From positions 1 through 63,347 of the forward strand of contig POSG01000018.1 of NCBI GenBank assembly GCA_003314535.1: 63,347 nt of DNA. Reading direction: 5' to 3'. Both the position numbers and the translations under genes were made by a program. The notes below the pieces were generated by a model that worked only from the letters and a program-made list of their open reading frames with translations, did not search any database and was not told the origin of the DNA. The DNA comes from Geobacter sp. (GTDB taxonomy: Bacteria; Desulfobacterota; Desulfuromonadia; Geobacterales; Geobacteraceae). Positions 46,873 to 56,198 of this stretch are shown here, piece by piece (positions within the stretch are counted from its first letter, which is position 1; every line of letters starts with the position of its first letter).

Positions 46873-47583
46873 ATGACGCGTTCATTGCCTCAAAGCAAGA
46901 ACATCTGGATCAATACGATTGGCAAAGAACCCGACCTGGCCATTATCGAATACCTTAAGAACCGCGGAAACCTGGTGACCGTGATAAGCTGCCGTCAGGG
47001 AAGCTCAACCTCGCTGCCCCTGCCGGAAACCGACATTGCGGTGCTCGACCTGTCGACATCCATCGCGAATTCACTGCCTGTCGTAGTCCGTATACGGGAC
47101 GGCTACCAGGGCCCCTTGATCGTGATCGACAGCAACCCGGTTGAAGCACACCACATACTTATCCTGGAAATCGGCGCCGACGATTACCTGGGAAGGCCGC
47201 TGAGCATTCCGCTGCTTTCAGCCAGGATCCACGCATTGACCAGAAGGACCGGTCCGGCAAGGATCGAGTCTTCCACATCGGTAAACATCGGCAGCCTGCA
47301 GATCGATGCAGGCAACAGGGAAGTCTCGCACCGCGGGGAACCCGTCAACCTTACAACCGCGGAGTTCAACCTGCTCTGGTACCTGGCCTGCAACGCAGGC
47401 ACGGTTGTCAGCCGCAACGACATACATCTCGCCATCTACAACCGGGAACACAACGGCCTCGACCGGTCCATAGACATGTACATCTCGAGGCTCCGCAGAA
47501 AACTCGGCGACGACCCTTCCAGACCGCGCCTGCTCAAGACAATCAGAGGCGGCGGCTATCTCATCTCCAGCCTTTCCTCCTGA
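46873..47583 (+). CDS. OmpR-type DNA-binding response regulator with a degenerate receiver
   Basis: A 236-residue protein. The C-terminal winged helix (~140-236; VNLTTAEFNLLWYLACNAGT, then LDRSIDMYISRLRRKLGDD) is a canonical Trans_reg_C domain. The N-terminal receiver keeps an Asp at the usual phosphorylation strand (AVLDLS) but lacks the two acidic residues of the Mg site at the N-terminus. The usual Lys is replaced (DDYLGRPLS, where most have KPF/KP). It may therefore act without normal phosphorylation. No kinase is encoded next to it; the EF-hand gene follows. Confidence 0.85.
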   Translation: MTRSLPQSKNIWINTIGKEPDLAIIEYLKNRGNLVTVISCRQGSSTSLPLPETDIAVLDLSTSIANSLPVVVRIRDGYQGPLIVIDSNPVEAHHILILEIGADDYLGRPLSIPLLSARIHALTRRTGPARIESSTSVNIGSLQIDAGNREVSHRGEPVNLTTAEFNLLWYLACNAGTVVSRNDIHLAIYNREHNGLDRSIDMYISRLRRKLGDDPSRPRLLKTIRGGGYLISSLSS

Positions 47584-47738
47584 CCTCTGCAGCGTTACCT
47601 CCCGTTACCGTTTCATAACACAATTGCAATAAAGCATCCGTTCATTAAACCGATATGTTTCCTTGAAAAGCGGGGCCGGTCGAATTTGCGGCTGGAAACC
47701 TTCGCAGACAATGAATCACCCATGAAAGGAGACAGACC

Positions 47739-48611
47739 ATGGTGAGCGGAATCAGCGGCAGTGGCGGTATGAGCGGAATGTTCAGGCCTGACCCGCAGGA
47801 TCTCTTCGGCAAGATCGACACCGACGGAAGCGGCGGGGTTTCACAGGCTGAGTTGCAGGCGTTTTCCGAAGATATGCAGGAAAAAACCGGCAACACTCTC
47901 GATGCGAGTGAAACGACATTTACGGGTTACGACAGTGACGGCAACGGCATCTTGAGCACCGAAGAGCTGGACACGCTGTTGCAAAGCGGCAACGGTGGGG
48001 CGGGAGCACAATCCCAGGGGATGGGGCCCCCCCTCCCTCCCCCGGACCAGGCAGCATCAGCATATAATTCCAACCTGGACCAGGACACCCTTTCTTCCCT
48101 GATATCCGGATTGCAGGGCATATTGGACAAGCTGACCTCCGGAAATGAAACGACCGGTTCCGAATCGGCCGCCGCCAGTGGGGGAACAGTTTCCAACCTG
48201 CCCGACCCACAGGATTTCTTCGACAATGTGGATTCGGACGGAAGCGGCGGCATTTCCCAGTCTGAGCTCGAGAGCATGGCAGAAAAGATGGCAAACATGG
48301 GTGGAAGCGTCATCGATACAAGTGACGAAGCATTCACCAGCTATGACAGCGACGGCAGCGGCTCACTCAGCGCTGACGAGCTCAAAGTCGTGATGGACAG
48401 CAGCGCTTCCGGCAGGACGGCAGGAACGGAAGGCCAGGGGCCACCTCCACCACCGCCTTCCAGCCAGCAGGATACGGCATCATCCGGAACGGATTCCTCG
48501 GACGGCAGCACTGATGAGCAGATTGCCCTGCTGAAAAACCTTCTCGACTACCTGAACAAGGCTAAAGACTCGTCAGGAGGAACGGAAAGCATACTGAGCG
48601 TCACCACCTGA
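47739..48611 (+). CDS. Four-EF-hand calcium-binding protein
   Basis: A 290-residue protein with four canonical EF-hand loops in two pairs: DTDGSGGVSQAE (~27) and DSDGNGILSTEE (~67), then DSDGSGGISQSE (~165) and DSDGSGSLSADE (~208). Each has Asp/Asn/Ser at positions 1, 3, 5 and Glu at 12. The pairs look like an internal duplication: each is introduced by (P)DPQD(L/F)F and followed by a poly-Pro run (GPPLPPPD; GPPPPPPSS). There is no signal peptide. AAAGGAG precedes the ATG. It lies between an atypical regulator and a BaeSR-like pair, so a role in Ca2+ signalling is plausible but inferred. Confidence 0.85.
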   Translation: MVSGISGSGGMSGMFRPDPQDLFGKIDTDGSGGVSQAELQAFSEDMQEKTGNTLDASETTFTGYDSDGNGILSTEELDTLLQSGNGGAGAQSQGMGPPLPPPDQAASAYNSNLDQDTLSSLISGLQGILDKLTSGNETTGSESAAASGGTVSNLPDPQDFFDNVDSDGSGGISQSELESMAEKMANMGGSVIDTSDEAFTSYDSDGSGSLSADELKVVMDSSASGRTAGTEGQGPPPPPPSSQQDTASSGTDSSDGSTDEQIALLKNLLDYLNKAKDSSGGTESILSVTT

Positions 48612-48630
48612 ACCGATACTACGCGATAAA

Positions 48631-48670
48631 AATCGTGGGGCTGCCGCCACGACGGAAGCGCCCCACGATT
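48631..48670. terminator. Hairpin between the EF-hand gene and the regulator gene
   Basis: AATCGTGGGG (48631-48640) pairs with CCCCACGATT (48661-48670). It lies between convergent genes. No strong T-run follows on plus, so efficiency is uncertain. Confidence 0.5.
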
Positions 48671-48717
48671 CCTCCCCCCGGGAGGACCATGTCCCGGCTT
48701 CCTCGCCGGGCTGTTCC

Positions 48718-49401
48718 TCACTTGCTCTCCGTACCGACCTCGAACTTGTAACCAACGCTGTAAACGGAATGGATCAGTTCCGTATCGGGCGCCACCATGG
48801 CGATCTTCTTGCGAAGCTTCTTTATATGGCTGTCAATCGTCCGATCGGCGACGATCCGTTCGTCCGGATAGATGTGGTCCATCAACTGCTGCCTGCTGTA
48901 GATCCGGCCCGGGTTTGCGGCCAGGTACCGGAGAAGCTTGAACTCCACGGCGGTGAGCTCCAGGTCCCTGCCGTCAAGTGTGGCCAGATATCGCGCTTCA
49001 TCCAGGACGAGCCCCGCGGAATGCAATGAAGCCGTCCCGCCGGCCCTGCGGAGCACCGCCTTGACCCTGGCCACCACCTCACGCGGGCTGTACGGCTTGC
49101 AGATGTAATCGTCGGCGCCCAGCTCCAGGCCGAGCAGGCGGTCTATTTCCTCTACCCTCGCTGTCGTGATGATGATCGGCACCGATGAGAAGGAGCGGAT
49201 CTCCCGGCAGATATCCAGCCCCCCCTTGCCCGGCAGCATCAGATCGAGCAGAATCAGGTCCGGCTCGTGATCACGCACCCACGGCAGCACCAGGGTTCCG
49301 TTTTCAAGGCAGCAGCTCTCGTAGCCCGCCTGCCGCAGGTAATCCGCCACTATCCCGGCAAGCTTTTCCTCGTCTTCAACGATCAGTATCGTACCGTTCA
49401 T
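48718..49401 (-). CDS. Two-component response regulator (OmpR/BaeR-like)
   Basis: A 227-residue regulator. A full receiver (~1-115; ILIVEDEE acidic pair, LILLDLMLPGKGG with phospho-Asp, ICKPYSP Lys) is joined to a winged-helix DNA-binding domain (LELTAVEFKLLRYLAANPGR, then DRTIDSHIKKLRKKI). The second of two adjacent ATG codons (49401) has the better GGAGG spacing (5 bases). The kinase stop overlaps the first ATG (TGATG), so kinase and regulator are translationally coupled. Confidence 0.93.
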   Translation of the reverse strand: MNGTILIVEDEEKLAGIVADYLRQAGYESCCLENGTLVLPWVRDHEPDLILLDLMLPGKGGLDICREIRSFSSVPIIITTARVEEIDRLLGLELGADDYICKPYSPREVVARVKAVLRRAGGTASLHSAGLVLDEARYLATLDGRDLELTAVEFKLLRYLAANPGRIYSRQQLMDHIYPDERIVADRTIDSHIKKLRKKIAMVAPDTELIHSVYSVGYKFEVGTESK

Positions 49402-49403
49402 CA

Positions 49404-50852
49404 TCACCTCCCGGCTTTCGGCAGTTCGAGCCGTATCCAAACCCCGCCAAGGGATGACGGGCGTGCTGTCATGGTTCCTCCGTGCGCTTCGGCGATATTC
49501 CGGCAGATTGCAAGGCCCAGCCCAGCCCCGCCGGTTGAGCGGTTGCGGGAAGATTCCACCCGGTAGAGCCTCTCGAAGAGCTTTTCCAGTTCGTCAGCCG
49601 GGACACCCGGAGCCGAGTCCTGGAAATCGGCAACGACACTGGCGCCGCTCCAATCCATCCGTATCTCCAGCACCCCTCCCGGATCGGTATATTTCAGCAC
49701 ATTGTCAAGGAGATTGGAAAAGAGCTGCTGCAGCCGTTCCCGGTCGCCGAAAACCCTTGCCGTGCCTTCCCCGCTCCGCTCCTCGCGGAGCGTAATTTCC
49801 CTGGCTGCAAACTCCTGGCGATAGGGATCCAGGGTTTCCTCCAGCACCTCCTCCAGATCGAGACCCCCCTTGCGGTAGGTCAGCGCGCCCACATCGGACA
49901 GGGAAAGCTGGTAGAGGTCATCGATCAGGCGGGCAAGGCGGAGGATGTCGGCATGGATGGAGCGGATCGCTTCCGGTGTAGGCTGGCGGACTCCGTCCTG
50001 AAGCGCTTCTATCTCGCCGCGCAGGATTGCCAGCGGCGTGCGCAATTCGTGCGAAATATCGGCGATCCAGCGTCGCCGGGCACGTTCGTTCTTTTCCAGG
50101 GCCAGCGCCAGTTCGTTGAAATCCCTGCCGAGCGTACCCAGTTCGTCGTTGGACGCTGCCGGAACCCTGGTGGCGTATTTTCCCGCCGCAAGATGGTGGG
50201 TCGCTGCCGCCAGCACCCGCAGGGGCCGCACCAGGCGCATGGCCATGATCAGCGACAAACCGGCGGAAAGAAGCACGACAACAGCCGCAACCAGGGCGAA
50301 AGCGATTTTCTGCTCCCTCAGGAAACGCTGCTGTGGAGGGTCTGAAAGACCGGTACGGGGCACGACCCCCAGGTAGCCGACCGTATTGCCAAGGGCTTTG
50401 AGGGGAGTCAATTCACTTCCCGCGATATCGACACTCTGCCCCGCTATTACATTCCTGTCCCCATCCATAAGGAAAACGCGCTCTTCGAGAGGATGCGGCC
50501 GGGGTGGAGGCAACGGCTTGGGAACAGGGGGCGCGCCCTCTCCCGGATGCCCGGGAGGGGGTTCCCCTTCAGGCTCTCCCCCTGGATGCGGTCCGTGCTC
50601 AGGCAGGGAAGCTGCGGCCAGCCGACCCAACAGCGCGGGATCACGCCGCACCGCATGCCAGCCGAGGTCCTCGCTGTACTTCTGTTCCAGCTTGGCCGCC
50701 AGGCGCGAGACTGCCGTCTTTTCCAGCGAGTCCAGGTACCGGAGGAACCCGCGGTGGACGCTCCACTGCATGATCAGGACCGTACCGATCACCGCCAGTC
50801 CAGCTGCAATGAGTATTGCCAGAAACAGTTTGTGCGCCAGACCCATGTTCAT
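49404..50852 (-). CDS. Sensor histidine kinase (BaeS-like) with Pro/His-rich periplasmic insert
   Basis: A 482-residue kinase. Membrane helix 1 (AHKLFLAILIAAGLAVIGTV) and helix 2 (~190) frame a periplasmic domain. That domain contains a Pro/Gly/Glu/His-rich stretch (EHGPHPGGEPEGEPPPGHPG, then VPKPLPPPRPHP), unusual in the family and a candidate metal- or protein-binding loop. HAMP (VRPLRVLAAATHHLAAGKYA), HisKA (DISHELRTPLAILRGEIEAL) and HATPase_c (LLDNVLKYT, GAGLGLAICRNIAEAHGG) follow. The C-terminus overlaps the regulator start. Confidence 0.93.
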   Translation of the reverse strand: MNMGLAHKLFLAILIAAGLAVIGTVLIMQWSVHRGFLRYLDSLEKTAVSRLAAKLEQKYSEDLGWHAVRRDPALLGRLAAASLPEHGPHPGGEPEGEPPPGHPGEGAPPVPKPLPPPRPHPLEERVFLMDGDRNVIAGQSVDIAGSELTPLKALGNTVGYLGVVPRTGLSDPPQQRFLREQKIAFALVAAVVVLLSAGLSLIMAMRLVRPLRVLAAATHHLAAGKYATRVPAASNDELGTLGRDFNELALALEKNERARRRWIADISHELRTPLAILRGEIEALQDGVRQPTPEAIRSIHADILRLARLIDDLYQLSLSDVGALTYRKGGLDLEEVLEETLDPYRQEFAAREITLREERSGEGTARVFGDRERLQQLFSNLLDNVLKYTDPGGVLEIRMDWSGASVVADFQDSAPGVPADELEKLFERLYRVESSRNRSTGGAGLGLAICRNIAEAHGGTMTARPSSLGGVWIRLELPKAGR

Positions 50853-51133
50853 GCTCTATTCCTTCCGGTATCACCGCTCCCTGAAGTTTTATCATAAACA
50901 TGCGTCACCGGACAGTCACATTTCAAAAACAGCTGCATTTCCTCATTTTTTCCACATTCCCCGCACATTTGCCCGCGGTTTTCCGGAGCAATTCCGGACC
51001 AATCCCCGGACATCCAAGATACTTCAGAGCCCCTGGATCATCAAAAGGAACCGCGAGCAAACCATCGAACCGGATATTCCTTCTTTACTCCGGACAGATT
51101 ATGCATCGAATTTTCCCCCACCCTAATTTTTAA

Positions 51134-51163
51134 TTGACATCTCCTAACCATTCGTGCTAGTTA
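51134..51163 (+). promoter_or_regulatory. Sigma-70-like promoter for the Eag-Rhs operon
   Basis: TTGACA (51134-51139), an 18-bp spacer and TAGTTA (51158-51163). A small inverted repeat TGCTAG/TTAGCA overlaps the -10. The 390-bp divergent gap 50853-51242 holds nothing else I can identify. Confidence 0.55.
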
Positions 51164-51242
51164 CCTTAGCAATATTTTATTTAGCATTTCAAATCAAAAC
51201 ATTCTATCTCCGCCTGAACAGCCTTAATGCAAGGAGGCCTCA

Positions 51243-51671
51243 ATGATATACCGGATGCAGGAGGGATGCCTCAACCTTGAAGGCGAATGGCTGGACCAGA
51301 CCGTCAACATGCTGGGCGCAAACCATCTGCCGGTCAAGGGGACGAACCTGGTGGTCACGCGCGAGCCCCTGCCCGCGGGGTTGGCGCTTGCCGATTACCT
51401 TCTGAACCAGAAATCCATCCTCTCAAGGGAATTGCCCGGCTTCACCAGCCTGTCCGAGAGCCCCGAGACGGTCAACGGGCTTCCAGCCCATTTCCTCGAA
51501 TTCACCTGGAACAACCAGGGCGCCGCCATGCACCAGATGATAATCATTATCGACAACAGCGGCAGCGTGCTGAATTTCACCTCCACCGTACCGGGACCTA
51601 TCGATGAGGAAACACGTTCCGAACTTTTGACCGTCATGAAGAGTTTCACGGCCCATCAAGCCCCTCTTTGA
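51243..51671 (+). CDS. Eag-type effector chaperone (DcrB/DUF1795)
   Basis: A 142-residue DcrB-like protein; GEWLDQTVNMLGANHLPVKG, then NLVVTREPL and the closing TRSELLTVMKSFTAH are typical of DUF1795. Family knowledge: DUF1795 proteins encoded directly before PAAR-Rhs genes are Eag chaperones that shield the effector's N-terminal membrane segments before type VI secretion. That is exactly the position here (13 bp upstream of the Rhs gene). No signal peptide, consistent with a cytoplasmic chaperone. AAGGAGG precedes the ATG. Confidence 0.85.
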   Translation: MIYRMQEGCLNLEGEWLDQTVNMLGANHLPVKGTNLVVTREPLPAGLALADYLLNQKSILSRELPGFTSLSESPETVNGLPAHFLEFTWNNQGAAMHQMIIIIDNSGSVLNFTSTVPGPIDEETRSELLTVMKSFTAHQAPL

Positions 51672-51684
51672 AGAGGAGGACGAC

Positions 51685-54600
51685 ATGAGCGACCCGACAG
51701 ACGACAGCGCACAAGCGGAGCAAGGCTGGCAAGATGAGGTCATAGCCACAGCGGAATCCTGGTATGTCTCTGCGGAAGCGGTCGCGACCGGAAACAGTGG
51801 TGTCGTGGAAGCAGTCGGATCAGGCAGCCACGACTCAAGAGCAGTGCAACATGTCAGGAACCTGGGAAACATGGCCGTCTTCGGCATCACCACCGGCTAC
51901 GTGGTTCTGGGCGGTTTCCCGATGATGGGCGCTCTTGCTTCCGGAGCGACCTGCGCCTTCATCGGGGCCGGCATCGTGGATTACTTCGCCCTTGACGAAA
52001 AGCTTCTCGACTACCTGGGCAAACCCAGACTGGCCAAACCCGGCCGCCAGCCGGCCGCGGTAGGCGACGAAATAGCCCACAGCTCCGCGCTGGCGTCGGC
52101 ATTGGGCGGCCTGCTGGCGGCGGTTGCCGTCGGAGCGCTGTTCGCTGCAGTGGCCATCTCGGTTGTCGGCACCGGGGGGTTGGCAGCCCCGCTCATCGTC
52201 GGAGCCGCTGCCGGTTTGGGCGGCGGCTTTACCAAGGCCCTGGTCAGCGGCTTCTTCTCCAAAGCCGCCACCGTCACCGGCAAGATCGTGGAAGGCTCAC
52301 CCAACGTCTTTTTCGAAGGGAGACCCGTCGCCCGCGTAGAGGATCAGGTCAGCTGCAGCCGGCACTCCCCGGTCAAAAAAATCGCCCAGGGGAGTGAAAC
52401 CGTCTACATCAACAACAGGCCACTTGCCCGCATCGGCCACAAGACCACCTGTGGCGCGACCATCCAGGAGGGGTGCAAAACCATCTTCGCCGACGACACC
52501 ACCGAAACCTACTTCAGGATTGACTCGGAACTGTCCGCCGCAGAACAGGCCGTCGTATCCGCGGCGGAAGTGGTCCTCACCCTCGGCGTGGGGCGGCTGG
52601 CGTCCAAGCTGGGCGCGAGGTGCGGCGACCCGGTCAACCCGGCGGACGGCAGCTTTTGCGACTCCCGCACCGACGTCGAATACCCTTCCGTCCTGCCGTT
52701 GAAACTTACCCGCACCTACGCAGGCCGAGACCCGGTGGAAAGCGCACTGGGCAGCAAATGGATCTGCAACTGGTCGCAACGGCTGGTCTATCTTTCCGAC
52801 GAGCCGGCCGCCAACCTGGAAGACGGCGACGGCGAAGTCCTCCAGTTTCCCCTCGGCAAGCCCCCCGAATTCAACTCCCGCAACCTGAAAGCCCCCCACT
52901 ACCACCTGAAAGGTACACGGCAGCGGGCGCTGCTGTTCGACAGCCGTTGTCAACAGACCCTTGTGTTTGAAACGACTGGAACACATCCCGACATCGGCCG
53001 CCTGGCCGCCATTGAGGACCGCAACAACAACCGCATCGACTTCATCTACGAAGGCAACCACCTGCGCCGTGTCGAGCACAGCGATGGCGCCATGTTCCTC
53101 GTCACCACCACGCCCCGGGGCTTCATCGAAACCGTAACCCTGGAACTAGACGGCATATGTGAAGAAATAGTGCGGTACGGCTACACTGCCGGCGGAGAGC
53201 TGTCGTCCGTACATGGCCGGTTCGCCGGCGAATTCCACTACACCTACACCGGAGAAGGCTGGCTCAACCACTGGCACGACAGCGGCGCAACCAGCGCCGA
53301 CATCGAATACGACGGCGAGGGCAGGGTCATCGCCACCCGCATGCCGGACGGGACGTACAACGACCGCTTTTCCTATTTCCCCGAAGAAAGGAAAACCGAA
53401 TACCACCCCGCCACCGGCGGCTGCGCCACCTTCCGGTTCAACGACAACAACCAGCTGATCCGCGAGCAGGACCCCCTGGGCAACGTCACCACCCACGAAG
53501 TGAGCGGGCTGGACCGGGTACTCTCCACCACCGACGCCCTGGGCCGCACCACAACCTTCGAATATGACATCTTCGGCCACCTCATCGGCCAGACCGACTG
53601 GACCGGCCGCACCACCATCCTTGCTTACAACAGAGAAGGCCAGCTTACCCGCATCGACTACCCCGACGGCGCTTCATCCTCCTGGAAATACGACGAACAC
53701 GGGAACCTTGTTGCCGCAACCGGTTCCGACGGAGTGACCACCCTCTTCAGCTATGACGAAAAAGGCCGGCTCCTCTACGAAATCGGCCCGGACGGCTACA
53801 GCCGCATCGAGTACACCACCCGCGGGCGCCTTGCCGCCGTGCTCGACCCGCTCGGCAATCGCACCGCCTTCGAAGTGGACCGCTGGGGTCGTCCGCGAAG
53901 CATAACCGACCCGTCCGGACATGCCACCCGCTACGAATACGATCTTTCCCCCGACAACCCGCGGGGAGATGTCAGCCGTGTCATCCATCCCGACGGCGGG
54001 GAGGAGCGCTTCGCCTATGATCAGGAAGGCATGCCGGCGCTCCATGTCGCACCCGAGGGCCAGACCACCTGCTACTCCCACGGCTCGAACGACCTGTTGC
54101 GCCGTATCACCGACCCCGGGGGCTGCGCCACCACGCTGGAATACGACGCCGCTGCCCGGCTGAAAGGAATCACCAACGCGCAAGGGCAGAAATGGAGCTT
54201 AAGCTATGACCTGGCCGGCAACCTGGCCGTGGAAACCGACTGGGCCGGCAGGCAGACACGCTATGTTCGGGACGCGATAGGCCGCGTCGTTTCCAAGCGG
54301 CTGCCCGACGGCGTCGAGCAGCGCCTCACCTGGGACGAGCTGGACCGGATAGTAGCAGTCGATACCGAAAAACAGCGCATAAGCTACGAATACGACAACG
54401 CGGACCGTCTCGTCAGGGCATCGGCCTTCGACAAGGAAAACGAGGAGCGGGAAAGCGACCTGCAGTTCGTCTACGACGACAAGGGATGGCTGGCAAAAGA
54501 GATCCAGAACGGCTTTGACATCGAGTACGCATACGATGCCTCGGGCCGCTGCATCAGCCGCACCAGCCCGACCGGAGCGACGCGCTACGGCTTCGACAAG

Positions 54601-56187
54601 GCCGGCCAGCTGAAGGGGCTGGAAAGCAACGGCCACAGCCTGGATTTCACCAGGGACGAGAGGGGCCTGGAAACCGAACGGCGGTACCGGGGAGAGGAAA
54701 AAGCGCCGCTCGACGCCTTCACCCTGAAGCAGAGCTACGACCCGTGTGGACGGCTGAAGCGCCAGCTGGCCGGGCGGGAGCGGCAGCTTTCGACCCATGA
54801 GCGGCTGGCCGAGGTGTCGCGCCGTTACCGCCTGGACAAGTCCGGAAGGCTGATCGGGCTGAACGACAACAAGCGTGGTTCAAGCAGCTACCATTACGAC
54901 CCGCGCGACCAGGTCACCGGCATCATCCGCCAGGCCGGCCTGAACAAGCACGTCGAAGAGCGGTTCAGCTACGACGAGCTCCTCAACCTGGCCGAGAGCT
55001 CCGGCCAGAGTCACCGCTACCGGGACGGGACCGTCCGGGCCATCGGCCCGACCAGCTACCGCTATGACGTCCGCGGCCGGGTGACGGAAAAAAGAGTCGA
55101 GCGCAACGGCTTCCGACCCAAGGCATGGAGATACCTCTGGGATGACTTCGACCGGCTCGTCGAAACCAGAACGCCCGACGGCGCCGTCTGGCGCTACACC
55201 TACGACGCCTTCGGCAGGCGCATCAGGAAAGAATGCCTCAAGGCGGGAGAATCCGGCAAACAACTATCGACATATTATTTCTGGCAGGGCGCCACGCTTA
55301 TCGAAGAATGGGAAACCGATCCCCGTGAAGACGACTCACCGCTTGCCACCACCCGCTGGCACTTCGAGCCGGGCACGTTCAACCCGCTCGCCAGGGAGAC
55401 GCGCACCGTGTCCGGAAAGGAAGACCCGGGAGCGCACTTCCACCCCATCGTCACCGATCACCTGGGTACGCCGAAGGAGATGTTCGACGCCGGCGGAGAA
55501 TGCCTGTGGCAGGCGGATCAGGAGCTGTGGGGAAGAACAACCGTCAAGCCGCTGAAGACAAGGCCCGACAGCCATCTGCCTCTTGTCGGCTGCAGACTCA
55601 GGTTCCAGAACCAGTGGGAAGATGCGGAAACAGGTCTTTTCTACAACCTGAATAGGTATTATGATCCAGACAGTGGGCAGTATCTCAGCCCCGACCCCAT
55701 CGGGCTGGAAGGGGGATTGAGGACCCACGGCTATGTGCATGACCCTATGCAGTGGGTCGATCCGTTGGGGTTGTGTAAGGAACCTAAAATTCCTCTAAAG
55801 AATAATTCAGTTAGAAAACTACTTAAAAGCCGTGGTCTCTCAAAACAACAAGCACGTGATATAGTAAATAGTTTTGATGGACAAATTTATGCAAGACAGG
55901 GTCGTACTGGAGAAATGTTTACTATAACCGAATCTGCTCTTGGTCGGGGTTCAGGTATATTTGTAACTAGAGGGTCGGCAGGTTCTACTCCAGCTAAAAG
56001 GATTCGAAGATTGGCGCTACCTCCATCCAATACGGCACAGATAGAAGAAACAGTATTATTGACACGAGATCAATTATTACTCGAAGGACGTGTTGCTCCT
56101 CAACCGACATGGGGCACTGACAGGACAGGTGGCGGTTGGCAAGTTGTAACTAAAGGTGGCAGATATACCGGCGCAGTTGCGCCATAA
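51685..56187 (+). CDS. PAAR-Rhs polymorphic toxin (type VI secretion effector)
   Basis: A 1500-residue effector. Two hydrophobic regions (~60-100 and ~136-190) flank a prePAAR-like motif (PAAVGDEIAHSS, ~123-134). A PAAR domain (~198-270; GSPNVFFEGRPVARVED, CSRHSP, YINNRPLARIGHKTTCG) would sharpen the VgrG spike. The Rhs/YD cage runs ~310-1365, with many EYDxxGR-type repeats, and ends with the autocleavage signature DPIGLEGGLR (~1336) and WVDPLGL. The last ~134 residues are the exchangeable toxin tip (starting CKEPKIPLKN). From about 55785 the DNA turns AT-rich, a sign the tip was acquired separately. The tip (YARQGRTGEMF, GIFVTRGSAG, RLALPPSNTA, GGGWQVVTKGG) is not one I can assign. Confidence 0.92.
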   Translation: MSDPTDDSAQAEQGWQDEVIATAESWYVSAEAVATGNSGVVEAVGSGSHDSRAVQHVRNLGNMAVFGITTGYVVLGGFPMMGALASGATCAFIGAGIVDYFALDEKLLDYLGKPRLAKPGRQPAAVGDEIAHSSALASALGGLLAAVAVGALFAAVAISVVGTGGLAAPLIVGAAAGLGGGFTKALVSGFFSKAATVTGKIVEGSPNVFFEGRPVARVEDQVSCSRHSPVKKIAQGSETVYINNRPLARIGHKTTCGATIQEGCKTIFADDTTETYFRIDSELSAAEQAVVSAAEVVLTLGVGRLASKLGARCGDPVNPADGSFCDSRTDVEYPSVLPLKLTRTYAGRDPVESALGSKWICNWSQRLVYLSDEPAANLEDGDGEVLQFPLGKPPEFNSRNLKAPHYHLKGTRQRALLFDSRCQQTLVFETTGTHPDIGRLAAIEDRNNNRIDFIYEGNHLRRVEHSDGAMFLVTTTPRGFIETVTLELDGICEEIVRYGYTAGGELSSVHGRFAGEFHYTYTGEGWLNHWHDSGATSADIEYDGEGRVIATRMPDGTYNDRFSYFPEERKTEYHPATGGCATFRFNDNNQLIREQDPLGNVTTHEVSGLDRVLSTTDALGRTTTFEYDIFGHLIGQTDWTGRTTILAYNREGQLTRIDYPDGASSSWKYDEHGNLVAATGSDGVTTLFSYDEKGRLLYEIGPDGYSRIEYTTRGRLAAVLDPLGNRTAFEVDRWGRPRSITDPSGHATRYEYDLSPDNPRGDVSRVIHPDGGEERFAYDQEGMPALHVAPEGQTTCYSHGSNDLLRRITDPGGCATTLEYDAAARLKGITNAQGQKWSLSYDLAGNLAVETDWAGRQTRYVRDAIGRVVSKRLPDGVEQRLTWDELDRIVAVDTEKQRISYEYDNADRLVRASAFDKENEERESDLQFVYDDKGWLAKEIQNGFDIEYAYDASGRCISRTSPTGATRYGFDKAGQLKGLESNGHSLDFTRDERGLETERRYRGEEKAPLDAFTLKQSYDPCGRLKRQLAGRERQLSTHERLAEVSRRYRLDKSGRLIGLNDNKRGSSSYHYDPRDQVTGIIRQAGLNKHVEERFSYDELLNLAESSGQSHRYRDGTVRAIGPTSYRYDVRGRVTEKRVERNGFRPKAWRYLWDDFDRLVETRTPDGAVWRYTYDAFGRRIRKECLKAGESGKQLSTYYFWQGATLIEEWETDPREDDSPLATTRWHFEPGTFNPLARETRTVSGKEDPGAHFHPIVTDHLGTPKEMFDAGGECLWQADQELWGRTTVKPLKTRPDSHLPLVGCRLRFQNQWEDAETGLFYNLNRYYDPDSGQYLSPDPIGLEGGLRTHGYVHDPMQWVDPLGLCKEPKIPLKNNSVRKLLKSRGLSKQQARDIVNSFDGQIYARQGRTGEMFTITESALGRGSGIFVTRGSAGSTPAKRIRRLALPPSNTAQIEETVLLTRDQLLLEGRVAPQPTWGTDRTGGGWQVVTKGGRYTGAVAP

Positions 56188-56198
56188 GGAGGATAATA

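Noticed and set aside
51685-56187. Toxin tip assigned as an ADP-ribosyltransferase (TreTu-like)
   Set aside because: Some Rhs tips of this kind are ADP-ribosyltransferases, but I could not find a convincing R-S-E or H-Y-E motif set in residues 1366-1500, so I leave it unassigned.
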